Notes: generated from the letters alone by a model not told the origin. A stretch of DNA of 26,071 bases from a virus (IMGVR_UViG_3300046009_006732:1-26071); one strand, 5' to 3'. Shown: positions 1 to 9,229, counted from the stretch's first letter. Numbers and translations: made by a program.

Positions 1-2
1 GT

Positions 3-2141
3 TCATTTTCAGTGCCTACAGGTTCAACATTTTATTATATAGCTGATCCTGCCGCAAGTGGTGTTCGTGCTTTATCATATTACAGAACATTATTAGCAAC
101 AACAGATTCACCTACTATATTTTCATCATCATTAGACATTCATTATGCTAATATAGGATATTATCCATTCCAACAACCAGCGGTAAACGGACAATGTCAA
201 GATGGTGTATATAACAGATATTGGGCATACTACATTAACTCATTATATGACATAGATGCGCGTTTACTAACGTGTAATGTTGTATTAAATCCCGCAGACA
301 TAAAAAATATCAAACTCAATGATAAAATTTTTATAGACGGACATTTATACAGAATAAACAAAATACAAGGTGCTAACCTAATACAACAAGAATCAACACA
401 AGTTGAATTGATTAAATTACCTACTCGCACTCAACCATTTACAGGCAGACGTAGAGTACCTACAGGTATGGGTGCTGAGGATTATATTGATGTAATTACT
501 AATGGTTTTAGTGATAATGGTTCAGTTAGTTATGTTAAGTATGATGACGGAACACCTGTCACTGATACTGCTGTATTGAGTTATGCTTCTACATTAGATT
601 ATTTTGAGGCATATGGTGGTGAGGTAAGTTGGAATACACAACAACCAACCAACGTAAATGCTAGTATAATTGTATTAGGTAATTCTAAATACAATGAAAC
701 ACAAAACAATGTTATTGTAGTAGGTTCAGGTAATACATTGCCTGATAATCTATATGGTACAAGCATATTTGGAGACAATAACGATATTAATTTAACACAA
801 CCTACTTCATCACTAGTAGAACAAAATTTTGAAGTTGCCAATAACGTGATTATGGCTTCAAATGCGTCTATAGTTGATTCTAATGGTATAGTATTAATTC
901 AACCTTCGGGTTCACGTAGTGTGGTGAATTCACAGAATAACGTGTTATTAAACCCTATAAACAACATTACAAGTGCTGACCCTACAGGTTCAGTATATAC
1001 AGGTAATTTACGAAATCAAGGCACAGCAGATTTTAAACAAGGTGCTGATTTCACAGGTTCAGTAAATGTAACAGGTTCATTCTGTGTAAATGGAGTATGT
1101 TTCCCATTCCCAACAGGTAGTGGAGGAGGAACAGGTAGTGCTGTTTTATATAATTTTGCTTTTGGAACTGATCCTAATAATGTTACATTTGTAACTATAC
1201 CTAATCCAACAGGTTCAAATAGGACATTTGCTTTAGAATATACTTTAACTTCAGGTTCAGTAGGTATTAACTCAGGCCAATTACAAATTAACACTGATGG
1301 AAATAGTGCGGCATTTGTTGATGTTATTGTTCAACGTAATTTAACAGGTGCTCCAACAGCATCATTTACAGCCACGTTTAATAATGTAGTTCCTCCAACA
1401 TTAGATGTTAAAGCAACATTTTTAGGAACAAGTTATATAATTTCAGGTTCATATGTTCCAATTAGTGGAATATATGGAAATACAGGACCTCAAGGACCAG
1501 CAGGACCTTCAGGTTCAGTAGTTAATACAGGTTCATTTGCTACTACTGGTTCAAATACGTTTATAGGTAATCAAACAATAACAGGTAGTTTAGCTATAAC
1601 AGGTTCAGCAACATTAGATGGAACACAGCTTCAATTTATAGGACCTTCAAATAGTCCTTTTGTAGTACCAAATTATACTATTACTCCAACAGCATCAGTT
1701 ACACAAGATATTATGATTTCTCAATCAGGAATTTATGATATAGATTTAGTAAATATGACTGCTGGATTATCTTGTAGTGTTAACTTTTATTATTGGTTAG
1801 ACCTTATCCCAAGTAATTCAGAAGCACAACTAGTAATTAATGTACCTTCGGGAAGTGGTAATGCTATAAGTTATAGAACATTAGTAACCTGTTCTAATGC
1901 AACTGAATATTTTGTTGCTGGATTTGCTACTTCAGTGACACTACCTGGATCAAATACTAGTACAATTCTTAAAAATAGTAGTTACCCTAGAAGAAATTAT
2001 GTAGGTGCAAACACTTCTGTTTTTCACCAAGTAGTTAATTCTCCTTATGGAATTTATTTAAATCGTACCTTTACTTCGAATTCGAATATTGATGATACTT
2101 TTTATTATAAAGTAACTGGTTCTGTTGGAACTCCAATTTAA
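3..2141 (+). CDS. Tail protein C-terminal domain fused to TGS-repeat tail fibre (5' partial)
   Basis: The reading frame is open to the window edge, so the gene is 5' truncated; the GTG at 12 is only the first in-window start codon and I do not think it is the real start. Counting from it, residues about 70-136 (a segment with YINSLYDIDARLLTC and LNDKIFIDGHLYRINKI) resemble the conserved C-terminal part of a large tail/baseplate protein of Bacteroidota phages. After that come beta-roll-like repeats (VLGN, VVGSGN, IFGDNN), many TGS motifs, a short collagen-like stretch near residue 490 (GPQGPAGPSGS), and a beta-rich C-terminus of about 140 residues that could be a receptor-binding knob. The tape measure gene follows after 25 nt. 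The missing N-terminus is probably the family seen at 25061-26071. Family assignment is by memory and is moderately sure; the fibre nature is clear from composition. Confidence 0.75.
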   Translation, partial: SFSVPTGSTFYYIADPAASGVRALSYYRTLLATTDSPTIFSSSLDIHYANIGYYPFQQPAVNGQCQDGVYNRYWAYYINSLYDIDARLLTCNVVLNPADIKNIKLNDKIFIDGHLYRINKIQGANLIQQESTQVELIKLPTRTQPFTGRRRVPTGMGAEDYIDVITNGFSDNGSVSYVKYDDGTPVTDTAVLSYASTLDYFEAYGGEVSWNTQQPTNVNASIIVLGNSKYNETQNNVIVVGSGNTLPDNLYGTSIFGDNNDINLTQPTSSLVEQNFEVANNVIMASNASIVDSNGIVLIQPSGSRSVVNSQNNVLLNPINNITSADPTGSVYTGNLRNQGTADFKQGADFTGSVNVTGSFCVNGVCFPFPTGSGGGTGSAVLYNFAFGTDPNNVTFVTIPNPTGSNRTFALEYTLTSGSVGINSGQLQINTDGNSAAFVDVIVQRNLTGAPTASFTATFNNVVPPTLDVKATFLGTSYIISGSYVPISGIYGNTGPQGPAGPSGSVVNTGSFATTGSNTFIGNQTITGSLAITGSATLDGTQLQFIGPSNSPFVVPNYTITPTASVTQDIMISQSGIYDIDLVNMTAGLSCSVNFYYWLDLIPSNSEAQLVINVPSGSGNAISYRTLVTCSNATEYFVAGFATSVTLPGSNTSTILKNSSYPRRNYVGANTSVFHQVVNSPYGIYLNRTFTSNSNIDDTFYYKVTGSVGTPI

Positions 2142-2166
2142 TAATAACAATATAATATAACAACCG

Positions 2167-4461
2167 ATGGCGGATAAAACAATAAGAATAAACATACAAA
2201 GTGATGCTGATTTAACAATTAAATCGGTTGAGGATTTAAAATTAGAATTAAAAGCATTAGAAACACAGTTTGAAACTGTAGCTGTAGGTTCTAGTGAATT
2301 TACTAGATTAGGTAATGAAATAAAGAAAACTCGTTCTCAATTAAAGGACATTGACTTACAATTTGAGGGTTTAGATAAAGAACAACGTGCTACTGCCTTA
2401 GTAGATACATTTAATGGTTTAACAGGTGCTGTAGGTGCTGTTAGTTCAGCGTTTATAGCATTTGGTGCTGAATCAGGTGCTATTGAGGATGCTGAAAAGA
2501 AATTATTAGGTATAATTGGTGTTGTAAGCGGATTACGTGATGTATCTAATGCTACAGTAGCGGCTAATAAATTATTAGGTGATTCATTCTCAAAAGCATT
2601 TACAGATGCTACAGGTGCTATTAATGGAACTAAAGTAGCTTTAACATCATTAGGTATTGGTGCTCTTATAGCAGGTGTAACTTTATTAGTTACTAATTTT
2701 GATGCCTTAAAAGAAGCAGTATTTGGTGTAGGTGAGGGATTTGATTTTACAGATACTCAATTACAAGAACTTAGTAAGGATGCTGCTAAAAATATTGCTG
2801 AAGTAGAGGTACTAACAGCAACAGTTCAAGATCAAACATTAGCAGAAAAAGACAGACAAGCGGCTTTAAAACAATTACAAGATCAGTACCCTAATTATTT
2901 CAAAAACTTAGGTGATGATATTAATAATACTGGTTTATTAGATAATGCTAAAAAGAGATTAATTGATACCTTAATTAGAGAAGCCAAAATTAGAGCAGCT
3001 ACATCTAAAATAGAGGAAATAGCAACTAAAAATATAGAGGACAGATTAGAAATTCAAGCCGACATAGATGAAGCAAACGCTGATATCCTAAAAAACGAAC
3101 AGCTTATTGCTAAAGCAAGAGCTGGATTTGCTGCCACTGGATTAACAGCAGAACAAACATTACAAGGTGCTTTAAATGATAGAGAAGCATTACAATCCAG
3201 ATTAGGTGTAGTACAAGGAACCTTAAATAAATTAAATGCTGAAGAAACAGCTGAAATTAAGAAAGTAACAGATGCTATAAACATCGAAACAGCCGCAATT
3301 GAGAAAAACGGAGGTACTACTAAAAAAGTAACTGAAATTAAAAAGGAGGCAGTTAAAGAAGATAAGGAAGTTCTTAAAGCAGCAGAGGATTTACGTAAAC
3401 AACAAGAATTAGCAGCTCAATTAGCAAAAGATAATGCTGATGAGGTTGCTGAAATATTATTAACTGCTAGACAAAAGGAAATTGAGGATATTAAAGATGC
3501 TAACCAAGAAAAATTTGAGTTATTAGTTAAAACCTTTGGTATTGAAAGTCAGGAAGTTAAAAACCTAACCATACTCCAAAATACAGAAATAGCAGACATT
3601 AATGCCAAATATGATGCTGAGGAATTAGCTAAAATTGAAGAAAAAGAACAAAATAAAAAGGATTTAATTAGTAGAATTGCTGAAGGTGTTGCTGTATCGG
3701 AAGAACAAAAACGTATATTAGAGAGAGAAAAATTAATTCAATATTATGATGATTTAATTGCTGATGCTACTAAATTTGGTCTTGATACAACAGCATTAAA
3801 TAAAGCAAAAAATGATGCTTTAACAAAACAAAATACGGAATTTATTGATGAGGATAAAGCTAAACAAACAGCATATAGAGAAAATCTACAAGATTTAGTC
3901 CTTGATTCTGCTACATCATTACTTGGTGATTTAAAGCAATTAAATAGTATATTTGATAGTGATAATGAGGAAGCAGCTAAAAAAGCATTTGAACGAAATA
4001 AAAGTATATCAATCGCTGAAACAATTATTTCAACATACTTAGCAGCTCAAAAAGCATATACATCACAACTAACATTAACTCCAGACTCACCTATTCGTGC
4101 CCAAATTGCTGCCGCAGTTGCTATAGCAAGTGGTTTAGCAAGAGTTGCTGTCATTAAATCTACAAAGTTTGATGGTGGTGGTTCCGCAGGTGGTGGAGGA
4201 GCAGCTGGTGGTTCAGCAGGTAGTGTTGGAGGAGGTGCTGGTGGAAGCATATTAAATCCATTTGGCACTGAAGGTGGAGGAACAAATATATTACCTCCTA
4301 GATTAGCACCCCCAAGTGGTGGTGGAACACAAGCCGATACTACAGGCAGATTTGATCAAGGCATAGGACAGACACCAATTATAAGAACATATGTTTTAGC
4401 TGGTGATGTTACTGATGCTCAAGTAGCAAATGAAAAAATAAACCAAAAACGTAAATTCTAA
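2167..4461 (+). CDS. Tail tape measure protein
   Basis: This 764-residue protein is the longest complete one in the window. It is mostly charged alpha-helix with extended coiled-coil character (long E/K/Q/A-rich tracts, about residues 180-620). It has hydrophobic segments near residues 85-105 and 157-178 (LGIGALIAGVTLLVTNF), and a glycine-rich stretch near residues 665-720. Long helical proteins with one or two hydrophobic patches in a tail gene cluster are typical tape measure proteins, which set tail length and leave the tail during DNA injection. It lies directly after the tail/fibre gene and before the protease gene. At about 0.15 nm per residue the length would fit a tail of roughly 110 nm, which is an inference. 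No lytic transglycosylase or peptidase motif was noticed. Confidence 0.85.
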   Translation: MADKTIRINIQSDADLTIKSVEDLKLELKALETQFETVAVGSSEFTRLGNEIKKTRSQLKDIDLQFEGLDKEQRATALVDTFNGLTGAVGAVSSAFIAFGAESGAIEDAEKKLLGIIGVVSGLRDVSNATVAANKLLGDSFSKAFTDATGAINGTKVALTSLGIGALIAGVTLLVTNFDALKEAVFGVGEGFDFTDTQLQELSKDAAKNIAEVEVLTATVQDQTLAEKDRQAALKQLQDQYPNYFKNLGDDINNTGLLDNAKKRLIDTLIREAKIRAATSKIEEIATKNIEDRLEIQADIDEANADILKNEQLIAKARAGFAATGLTAEQTLQGALNDREALQSRLGVVQGTLNKLNAEETAEIKKVTDAINIETAAIEKNGGTTKKVTEIKKEAVKEDKEVLKAAEDLRKQQELAAQLAKDNADEVAEILLTARQKEIEDIKDANQEKFELLVKTFGIESQEVKNLTILQNTEIADINAKYDAEELAKIEEKEQNKKDLISRIAEGVAVSEEQKRILEREKLIQYYDDLIADATKFGLDTTALNKAKNDALTKQNTEFIDEDKAKQTAYRENLQDLVLDSATSLLGDLKQLNSIFDSDNEEAAKKAFERNKSISIAETIISTYLAAQKAYTSQLTLTPDSPIRAQIAAAVAIASGLARVAVIKSTKFDGGGSAGGGGAAGGSAGSVGGGAGGSILNPFGTEGGGTNILPPRLAPPSGGGTQADTTGRFDQGIGQTPIIRTYVLAGDVTDAQVANEKINQKRKF

Positions 4462-4480
4462 TGATTAATATTTATCAAAA

Positions 4481-5938
4481 ATGAAAATAGTAGAACTTAA
4501 AATAGATGATTCAGTAATTTCAGGATTTGATGCTACAGCATTAGTTGAATCACCTGCTATAGAGGAAAATTTTATCGCATTCAATAAAGTCAATATGGCA
4601 GAAATGACATATAATGACTATCCACAAGCAGCAGTTGATGCAGCTAAACGTGGTATTGAATTAAATAAAGAAAACAATATGAAATGTGCCACTCAAGTAG
4701 GTAAAGTGAGGGCTCAACAACTAGTGAACGGAGAAAAACTATCACTAGATACAATTAAACGTATGCGTTCATTTTTAATCCGTCAAAAGGGTAATTTTGA
4801 ATTAGCAACTAAACGTAAAGACTATAATGCTTGTGGTTATATCTCATACTTGTTATGGGGTGGAGAGGCAGCATTACCTTGGGCTGAAAAGAAATTACGT
4901 CAAGCAGGTATTGAATTTTCAGCATATGCTGTTTATAACAATGAGGGTTTACTCGAATCATATGCTGAGGTAGGTCCTAGAGGTGGAATTAAAGAATCAC
5001 CTAAAGCACCTAAAAGCGATACACCTAATCCTAATCCAAAAGGTAGAGGCACTGCTAAAGGTGATGCTGGAACAACTCGTGGTGCTGAGGTTGATAAAGC
5101 AACTGAGGAATCATTACAGAAAAAAGCAGACGAGTTTAATGAAAAATATAAAGATAAATTAGGATATGGTGCTAACATAGGTGCCCTAAAATCCGTTTAT
5201 CAACGTGGATTAGGTGCCTATAACACATCACGTTCACCTTCAGTAGCAGCACGTGGAGGTGCTAAACAATGGGCTATGGCACGTGTAAATGCTTATTTAT
5301 ACTTGTTAAAAAACGGACGTCCACAAAATAAAAAATATGTTCAGGATAATGATTTATTACCTGCTAAACACCCTAAAAAAGATGAATTCAATTCTATAAT
5401 CGAGGATATAATTGTTGATTATTTAATTGCTGATTTATTAGGATTAGATGATGAGGATTTTGACATCAATGTAGCACAATTACCTAACTTTATTAATGAG
5501 GCATCATCAGGTAAAAAACGTAATTTCGCAGCCGAGTTAGCAGACAAACAAATGTTAGTAGGTCCGTTAATGACACCAGGCAAATTAATACCTCGTAAAG
5601 ACGAGGATACAGGTGAGGAATACCAAGTATTTTTTAGCGCTGAAACAATTGAAAAAATTGCCTATAAAATGATGCAGGATAAATTACTTGATTCAGTTAA
5701 CATTGAACACGATGGTGCTGTAAAAATTGATGATGCCTATTTAGTTGAAACTTGGATTGTTAAAGATCCAGAACACGACAAATCTACATTATATGGTTTT
5801 CAACCTATGACAGGACAATGGTTTGGTATATACCGAATTGGTGATGGTCGTGTTTGGAATGAATATGTAAAAACAGGTAAAGTTAAGGGTTTTAGTGTTG
5901 AAGGATACTTTTATAACAACGTACTTACTAAAAAATAA
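4481..5938 (+). CDS. XkdF-like prohead serine protease with extra N-terminal domains
   Basis: The C-terminal third (about residues 345-478) matches the pattern of the XkdF-like putative phage serine protease (S78-type): a QMLVGPLMTPGKLIPR entry strand, NIEHDG with a likely catalytic His near residue 410, and KGFSVEGYF with a likely nucleophile Ser near 472. The N-terminal part holds a helical module (about 95-140, MRSFLIRQKGNFELA ... YLLWGG). A middle module near residues 235-305 has SPSVAARGGAKQWAMARVNA and YVQDNDLLPAKHP, a pattern I associate with a phage DUF family. The protein would mature the prohead by cleaving scaffold and capsid. The head module starts downstream, interrupted only by the minus-strand endonuclease gene, whose 3' end overlaps this one by 11 nt. 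Protease family is fairly sure; the role of the N-terminal modules is unknown. Confidence 0.8.
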   Translation: MKIVELKIDDSVISGFDATALVESPAIEENFIAFNKVNMAEMTYNDYPQAAVDAAKRGIELNKENNMKCATQVGKVRAQQLVNGEKLSLDTIKRMRSFLIRQKGNFELATKRKDYNACGYISYLLWGGEAALPWAEKKLRQAGIEFSAYAVYNNEGLLESYAEVGPRGGIKESPKAPKSDTPNPNPKGRGTAKGDAGTTRGAEVDKATEESLQKKADEFNEKYKDKLGYGANIGALKSVYQRGLGAYNTSRSPSVAARGGAKQWAMARVNAYLYLLKNGRPQNKKYVQDNDLLPAKHPKKDEFNSIIEDIIVDYLIADLLGLDDEDFDINVAQLPNFINEASSGKKRNFAAELADKQMLVGPLMTPGKLIPRKDEDTGEEYQVFFSAETIEKIAYKMMQDKLLDSVNIEHDGAVKIDDAYLVETWIVKDPEHDKSTLYGFQPMTGQWFGIYRIGDGRVWNEYVKTGKVKGFSVEGYFYNNVLTKK

Positions 5939-6350
5939 TAGGATTATAGAGAGGATTTAATTGTTGTCTCCAATATAATTCTCTATCTTTGTGATTATCA
6001 CATTCCTCAATTATTCTAATTTCTACATTAGGATATTGTTGTAAAGCTTCATAAAGATATTTTTGATCTGGGCTTGCTATATTTGGATTTTTAATAAACG
6101 ATTTATGTTTACTTATTCTAGCATTAAGTCTACTACTTTCACCCACATATAAACTTAGTTCATTATAAAACATCCCATAAACTCCTTTAGTTTTAGTAGC
6201 CCAAGTTTTATATAACATAGATTGGACTGAAGGATTAGTTATTTGTTTTTTACATTTTTTACACCAGTGCATTAAACCATCTTTAAAAGTTTTATTTTTA
6301 CTAAATTTACTTACAGGTTTAGTTTCTTTGCATTTATTACATTGTTTCAT
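5928..6350 (-). CDS. Zinc-finger GIY-YIG homing-type endonuclease
   Basis: The 140-residue protein begins with a four-cysteine zinc finger (C4, C7, C30, C33) and continues into a GIY-YIG nuclease domain with GVYGMF (56-61), YVGES (68-72) and arginines 74 and 78. A conserved C-terminal part includes IRIIEECD and NPLYNP. Such free-standing nucleases cut DNA of related phages lacking the gene and so spread themselves. It is encoded against the surrounding operon, between the protease and scaffold-like genes, and overlaps the protease 3' end by 11 nt. Its stop is TAG, unusual here. A TTTGG-N19-TATATT promoter on the minus strand ends 6 nt before the ATG, so the message is probably leaderless. The sequence is clearly related to the protein at 17907-18413. 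Cleavage site and activity are not visible from sequence. Confidence 0.88.
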   Translation of the reverse strand: MKQCNKCKETKPVSKFSKNKTFKDGLMHWCKKCKKQITNPSVQSMLYKTWATKTKGVYGMFYNELSLYVGESSRLNARISKHKSFIKNPNIASPDQKYLYEALQQYPNVEIRIIEECDNHKDRELYWRQQLNPLYNPIIF

Positions 6351-6356
6351 AATATG

Positions 6357-6386
6357 AATATAATGACAAAGAACAATAATTCCAAA
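6357..6386 (-). promoter_or_regulatory. Bacteroidota-type promoter for the minus-strand endonuclease gene
   Basis: On the minus strand TTTGG (6382-6386) is followed by exactly 19 nt and TATATT (6357-6362). This matches the Bacteroidota -33 TTTG / -7 TAnnTTTG architecture and has the same spacing as four other sites in the window. The start codon of the endonuclease gene begins 6 nt after the -7 box, so transcription would start at or within a few bases of the ATG. Confidence 0.75.
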
Positions 6387-6444
6387 TTTAACTTAACAAC
6401 AATAAGAATATATTTATAAACAAATATACAATAACATTATAATT

Positions 6445-7161
6445 ATGGACAAATCACAATTAAAAGAGTTGGTAAAACAACATTTTGGTCTCGTTGATAG
6501 AACCCCCATTGTTACCGAAGAATATTTTGGAGAAGTATTTGATGAAAATAAAGCTTTCAAAATTGTATTCCCAGGCGACACATTAGAGGTTGGAGATGAG
6601 GTTAAAGTTGTAACCACAGACGGACAGACGTCTTTAGCTCCTGACGGGCTACATAAGCTTGAGAACGGTACTACTATCAAAACTGAAGGTTCTTCAGTAG
6701 TTGAAATTATCTCACCTGAAGGTGAAAAGGAAGAGAAAATGAACGAAGAAGATGGTTTAGGTACTATCGAGGAAAAGATTAAAGAGGAAGTTAAAGAAGC
6801 ATTTGCTGGTCCTAAAGAATCAATTTCACAAGTTGAAGGTACTACTCCTCAAAACGCTGTAACTACAACTGATGTTCCAGTATCTACATTGACTGGTCCA
6901 GTTAAAACTGAAGCTGAAGTTGAAGCCGAAAATATGGCTAAAATGAAAATGGCTGTAGATGAAGCTGTTGCTTCTGCTATTACTGGTATCAAAGAAGAAA
7001 TGAAATCTATGAAAGATAAATTCGAGGAATTCATGAAATCACCTGCTAAAGACAAAACTATGATGTCTGCCGACGTTAAAAAAGATATATTCGGTGGAGA
7101 TTCATTAAAAGCTAAACAAATGAATGTTATGGCTGAATTATTAAAAACAAAACACAAATAA
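6445..7161 (+). CDS. Putative head scaffolding protein
   Basis: The first 85 or so residues form a beta-rich unit (FPGDTLEVGDEVKVVTTDG, then PDGLHKLENGTTI and VVEIISPEGE) resembling a small domain found in proteins next to capsid genes in Bacteroidota phages. The rest is highly charged and helical, rich in E, K and M, ending in a predicted coiled coil (about residues 160-215). Position directly between the protease and the major capsid gene, together with that composition, points to a scaffold or a delta-domain-like assembly protein that the protease would remove. No catalytic motif is seen. The start is the first ATG after a 94-nt intergenic region shared with the divergent endonuclease gene. 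Function is inferred mainly from context. Confidence 0.6.
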   Translation: MDKSQLKELVKQHFGLVDRTPIVTEEYFGEVFDENKAFKIVFPGDTLEVGDEVKVVTTDGQTSLAPDGLHKLENGTTIKTEGSSVVEIISPEGEKEEKMNEEDGLGTIEEKIKEEVKEAFAGPKESISQVEGTTPQNAVTTTDVPVSTLTGPVKTEAEVEAENMAKMKMAVDEAVASAITGIKEEMKSMKDKFEEFMKSPAKDKTMMSADVKKDIFGGDSLKAKQMNVMAELLKTKHK

Positions 7162-7183
7162 AAACAATTAAATAACTACAACT

Positions 7184-8122
7184 ATGTCATTAAACGTATC
7201 CGCCCTAGCCGATTTCAACAACCAGATTGCTGGTGAGTTGATTATCAAAATGGTTTACGCTGGTTCAACTATGGAATACATAACTATTCAAGAAGGTGTA
7301 AAATTCCAAGAGCCAATTAACCTATTCGAAGTTAGCCTTTACATGCAAAACGGTACTTGTGTATCAAGTGCATCTGGTTCAGCTACCTTTACTCAACGTA
7401 CTATCGAGGTTTGCCCTCGTACTTCATTCGACGCATTGTGCTTGAAAGACTTAGACAAGAAATACTTAGGTATCTCTGCTTTGGCTCCAGGTTCATACAA
7501 CGAAACTTTCGCATTAGCTACTCAATACAGTGAGTTGTTAGTAAACCAATTCCAAAAAGCAAATGACCAATTCATTTGGGGTCAAGTATCAGGTTCAGCC
7601 TCTACATTCGGTGGAACTTGTGCTGTAAACGGTTTGGCTACTATCATCAGTTCTTCAACTGCAGGTGTTGTTCCAGTATTAATTAACGCTGCTTCTAGCT
7701 CAGCTTCAAACATTTTGACCACTATGGACACTATGATTGCTACCTCAAGCGCGGATGTTGCTGATCGTGATGACTTAACGTTCTTCATGTCAGTTACTTT
7801 ATTCCGTAACTACTTGACTGCTTTGCGTTTAGCTAACAATTTCTACTTTGATCCAGCTTCAGTAACTAATCGTCCTGGTTTATATGAAATGAAATACCCA
7901 TTCCAGCCGAACGTAACCGTAGTTGGTACAGTTGGTTTACAAGGTTTCAATCGTATATTCTTCGGTCCTGCCAAGCAAATCGTTGCTGGTACTGACTTGA
8001 TGAGTGACTTTACAGAATTCCAATTGTGGTATGACATTAATACAGACACATTACGTCACCGTATCTCTACCAAATTAGGCGTTAACATTGCCTACCCTGA
8101 GTTCTGGGTTAGTGCTCAATAA
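7184..8122 (+). CDS. Major capsid protein
   Basis: This 312-residue protein lies immediately after the scaffold-like gene. The segment with ADRDDLTFFMSVTLFRNYLTALRLANNF (split here as ADRDDLTFFMSV and LFRNYLTALRLANNF) resembles HK97-fold major capsid proteins of Bacteroidota phages, and the C-terminal part (KQIVAGTDL, FQLWYDINTDTLRHR) fits the usual capsid pattern of strand-rich P-domain sequence. Codon use differs from the neighbours: Phe is almost always TTC and many codons end in C, as expected for the most abundant virion protein. It contains SGSA motifs shared with other virion proteins here. Identification rests on position, size, codon bias and remembered family motifs. Confidence 0.85.
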   Translation: MSLNVSALADFNNQIAGELIIKMVYAGSTMEYITIQEGVKFQEPINLFEVSLYMQNGTCVSSASGSATFTQRTIEVCPRTSFDALCLKDLDKKYLGISALAPGSYNETFALATQYSELLVNQFQKANDQFIWGQVSGSASTFGGTCAVNGLATIISSSTAGVVPVLINAASSSASNILTTMDTMIATSSADVADRDDLTFFMSVTLFRNYLTALRLANNFYFDPASVTNRPGLYEMKYPFQPNVTVVGTVGLQGFNRIFFGPAKQIVAGTDLMSDFTEFQLWYDINTDTLRHRISTKLGVNIAYPEFWVSAQ

Positions 8123-8154
8123 TTTGTTTAACAATTTAAAAACTAGATAAAATT

Positions 8155-8709
8155 ATGCCATGTGATATTACCTCAGGATTTCAACTCGGTTGTCGTGACA
8201 ACACGGGTGGATTAAAAGCAATTTATATTTTATCTGGTTCGATTAGCAGCATTTCTGGAAGCCAAGGTTTAATTACCTCAATTTCAGGTTCAGGTACTTT
8301 CTATCAATTCCAATTATTCCGTCAAACGTCTAATTATTCAGAGGAATTAGTAGCAACTCCAGAAAACGGAACCATCGTTTACAATCAATCAGCAAACGCC
8401 GTGTTCTTCAAAATGCAAACAGCTACTCGTAACCAAGTAAGAGTATTAGCTCAAAACCCTAACTTAAAAATCATCATCGAAACACAAAACGGTAGCGAAA
8501 CAGGTGCCGCACGTTGGTTCTTGATGGGACAAGTTAACGGTGCTCAGTTGTTAAGTGGTACCTCTCAAACAGGAACAGCATTTAGCGACTTAAACGGATA
8601 TAACTTAGTATTTAGTGGAAACGAGCCTAACCCCGCAAGTGAGGTTAGTGGTTCAGCTACTACATTTACAAGTTCATTGAGTGGTATTACCATTACTCAA
8701 TACGCTTAA
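8155..8709 (+). CDS. Virion protein, probably major tail tube protein
   Basis: The 184-residue product starts with MPCDITSGFQLGCRDNTGG and has YQFQLFRQTSNYSEELVATPENGT, then a C-terminal part with WFLMGQVNGAQLLSGT and DLNGYNLVFSGNEPNPASEV. I recall this pattern from conserved structural proteins of Bacteroidota siphoviruses, where it is placed as tail tube or similar abundant virion protein. Beta-rich composition without charged helices supports a tube or decoration protein. It follows the capsid gene after 32 nt, shares its C-ending codon preference to a lesser degree, and is followed by a strong stem-loop (8722-8765). A head decoration protein is the main alternative. Confidence 0.6.
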   Translation: MPCDITSGFQLGCRDNTGGLKAIYILSGSISSISGSQGLITSISGSGTFYQFQLFRQTSNYSEELVATPENGTIVYNQSANAVFFKMQTATRNQVRVLAQNPNLKIIIETQNGSETGAARWFLMGQVNGAQLLSGTSQTGTAFSDLNGYNLVFSGNEPNPASEVSGSATTFTSSLSGITITQYA

Positions 8710-8721
8710 TCTTAAAAAACA

Positions 8722-8765
8722 AACCAAATGGGGGTTACACTAATGTGTTAACCCCCTACTTGGTT
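8722..8765 (+). terminator. Strong intergenic stem-loop (attenuator or mRNA stabiliser)
   Basis: AACCAA (8722-8727) pairs with TTGGTT (8760-8765), GGGGG (8730-8734) with CCCCC (8752-8756), and TTA plus CAC inside pair with TAA and GTG, leaving a TAAT loop. No T-run follows on the plus strand, so it is not a classical intrinsic terminator; partial termination or protection of the upstream capsid/tail mRNA 3' end is more likely. A T-rich run does follow the stem when read on the minus strand, but there is no minus-strand gene here to terminate. Confidence 0.6.
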
Positions 8766-8776
8766 GAAAGTAAACT

Positions 8777-9229
8777 ATGCTTCAACTAAACGTTTCTTCC
8801 ACAGCAAATTCAAGTGCGGTTTACCCTGATGCAACAGCATCACTTGGTACAACTCAGGTTTTACTTGATTTTACCCAATCATATGACTATTCTAAAAAGG
8901 CTGATGTAATTGCTACTTTAATTAATGCCCCAAGTGCTACTAATCCTTGGTTAGTATTTCAAGTATCAGGTTCTACATTACCAACAGCCTCAGGACAATA
9001 TGATGTTAACATTTATCAATTTACAGGAGCACCTGAGTTATTAACTTGGGCAACACAAAATACATTATGGAACGCTACTGCTCAAACTTGGAATAGTTCA
9101 AATGATTTTATTAAAACACAATTACTATCAACCGAACGTGCATTTATTTCAGGTAGCAATGGAGTAGATACAACCACATATTTATTACCGACAAACGGAG
9201 GTACGTATACTACCTATAATTATCCATAA
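8777..9229 (+). CDS. Hypothetical virion-module protein
   Basis: I do not recognise this 150-residue protein. It is low in charge and rich in S, T, A, N and Q, with the QVSGST and FISGSN motifs typical of the virion proteins around it, and no transmembrane segment. It lies between the tail-tube-like and portal genes, starts 12 nt after a strong stem-loop, and ends 3 nt before the portal gene. A structural role (head decoration, connector or tail component) is likely from context only. The codon pattern returns to the T/A-ending preference, unlike the capsid gene. Confidence 0.6.
   Translation: MLQLNVSSTANSSAVYPDATASLGTTQVLLDFTQSYDYSKKADVIATLINAPSATNPWLVFQVSGSTLPTASGQYDVNIYQFTGAPELLTWATQNTLWNATAQTWNSSNDFIKTQLLSTERAFISGSNGVDTTTYLLPTNGGTYTTYNYP

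Noticed and set aside
5928-5930. Recoding of TAG as sense codon
   Set aside because: TAG is rare as a stop but is used by the endonuclease gene here, and no gene shows an in-frame TAG, so recoding has no support.
6388-6415. Weak promoter TTTAA-N17-TATATT before the scaffold gene
   Set aside because: The spacing is two bases shorter and TTTGG is absent, and such AT-rich matches are expected by chance; left out of the promoter set.
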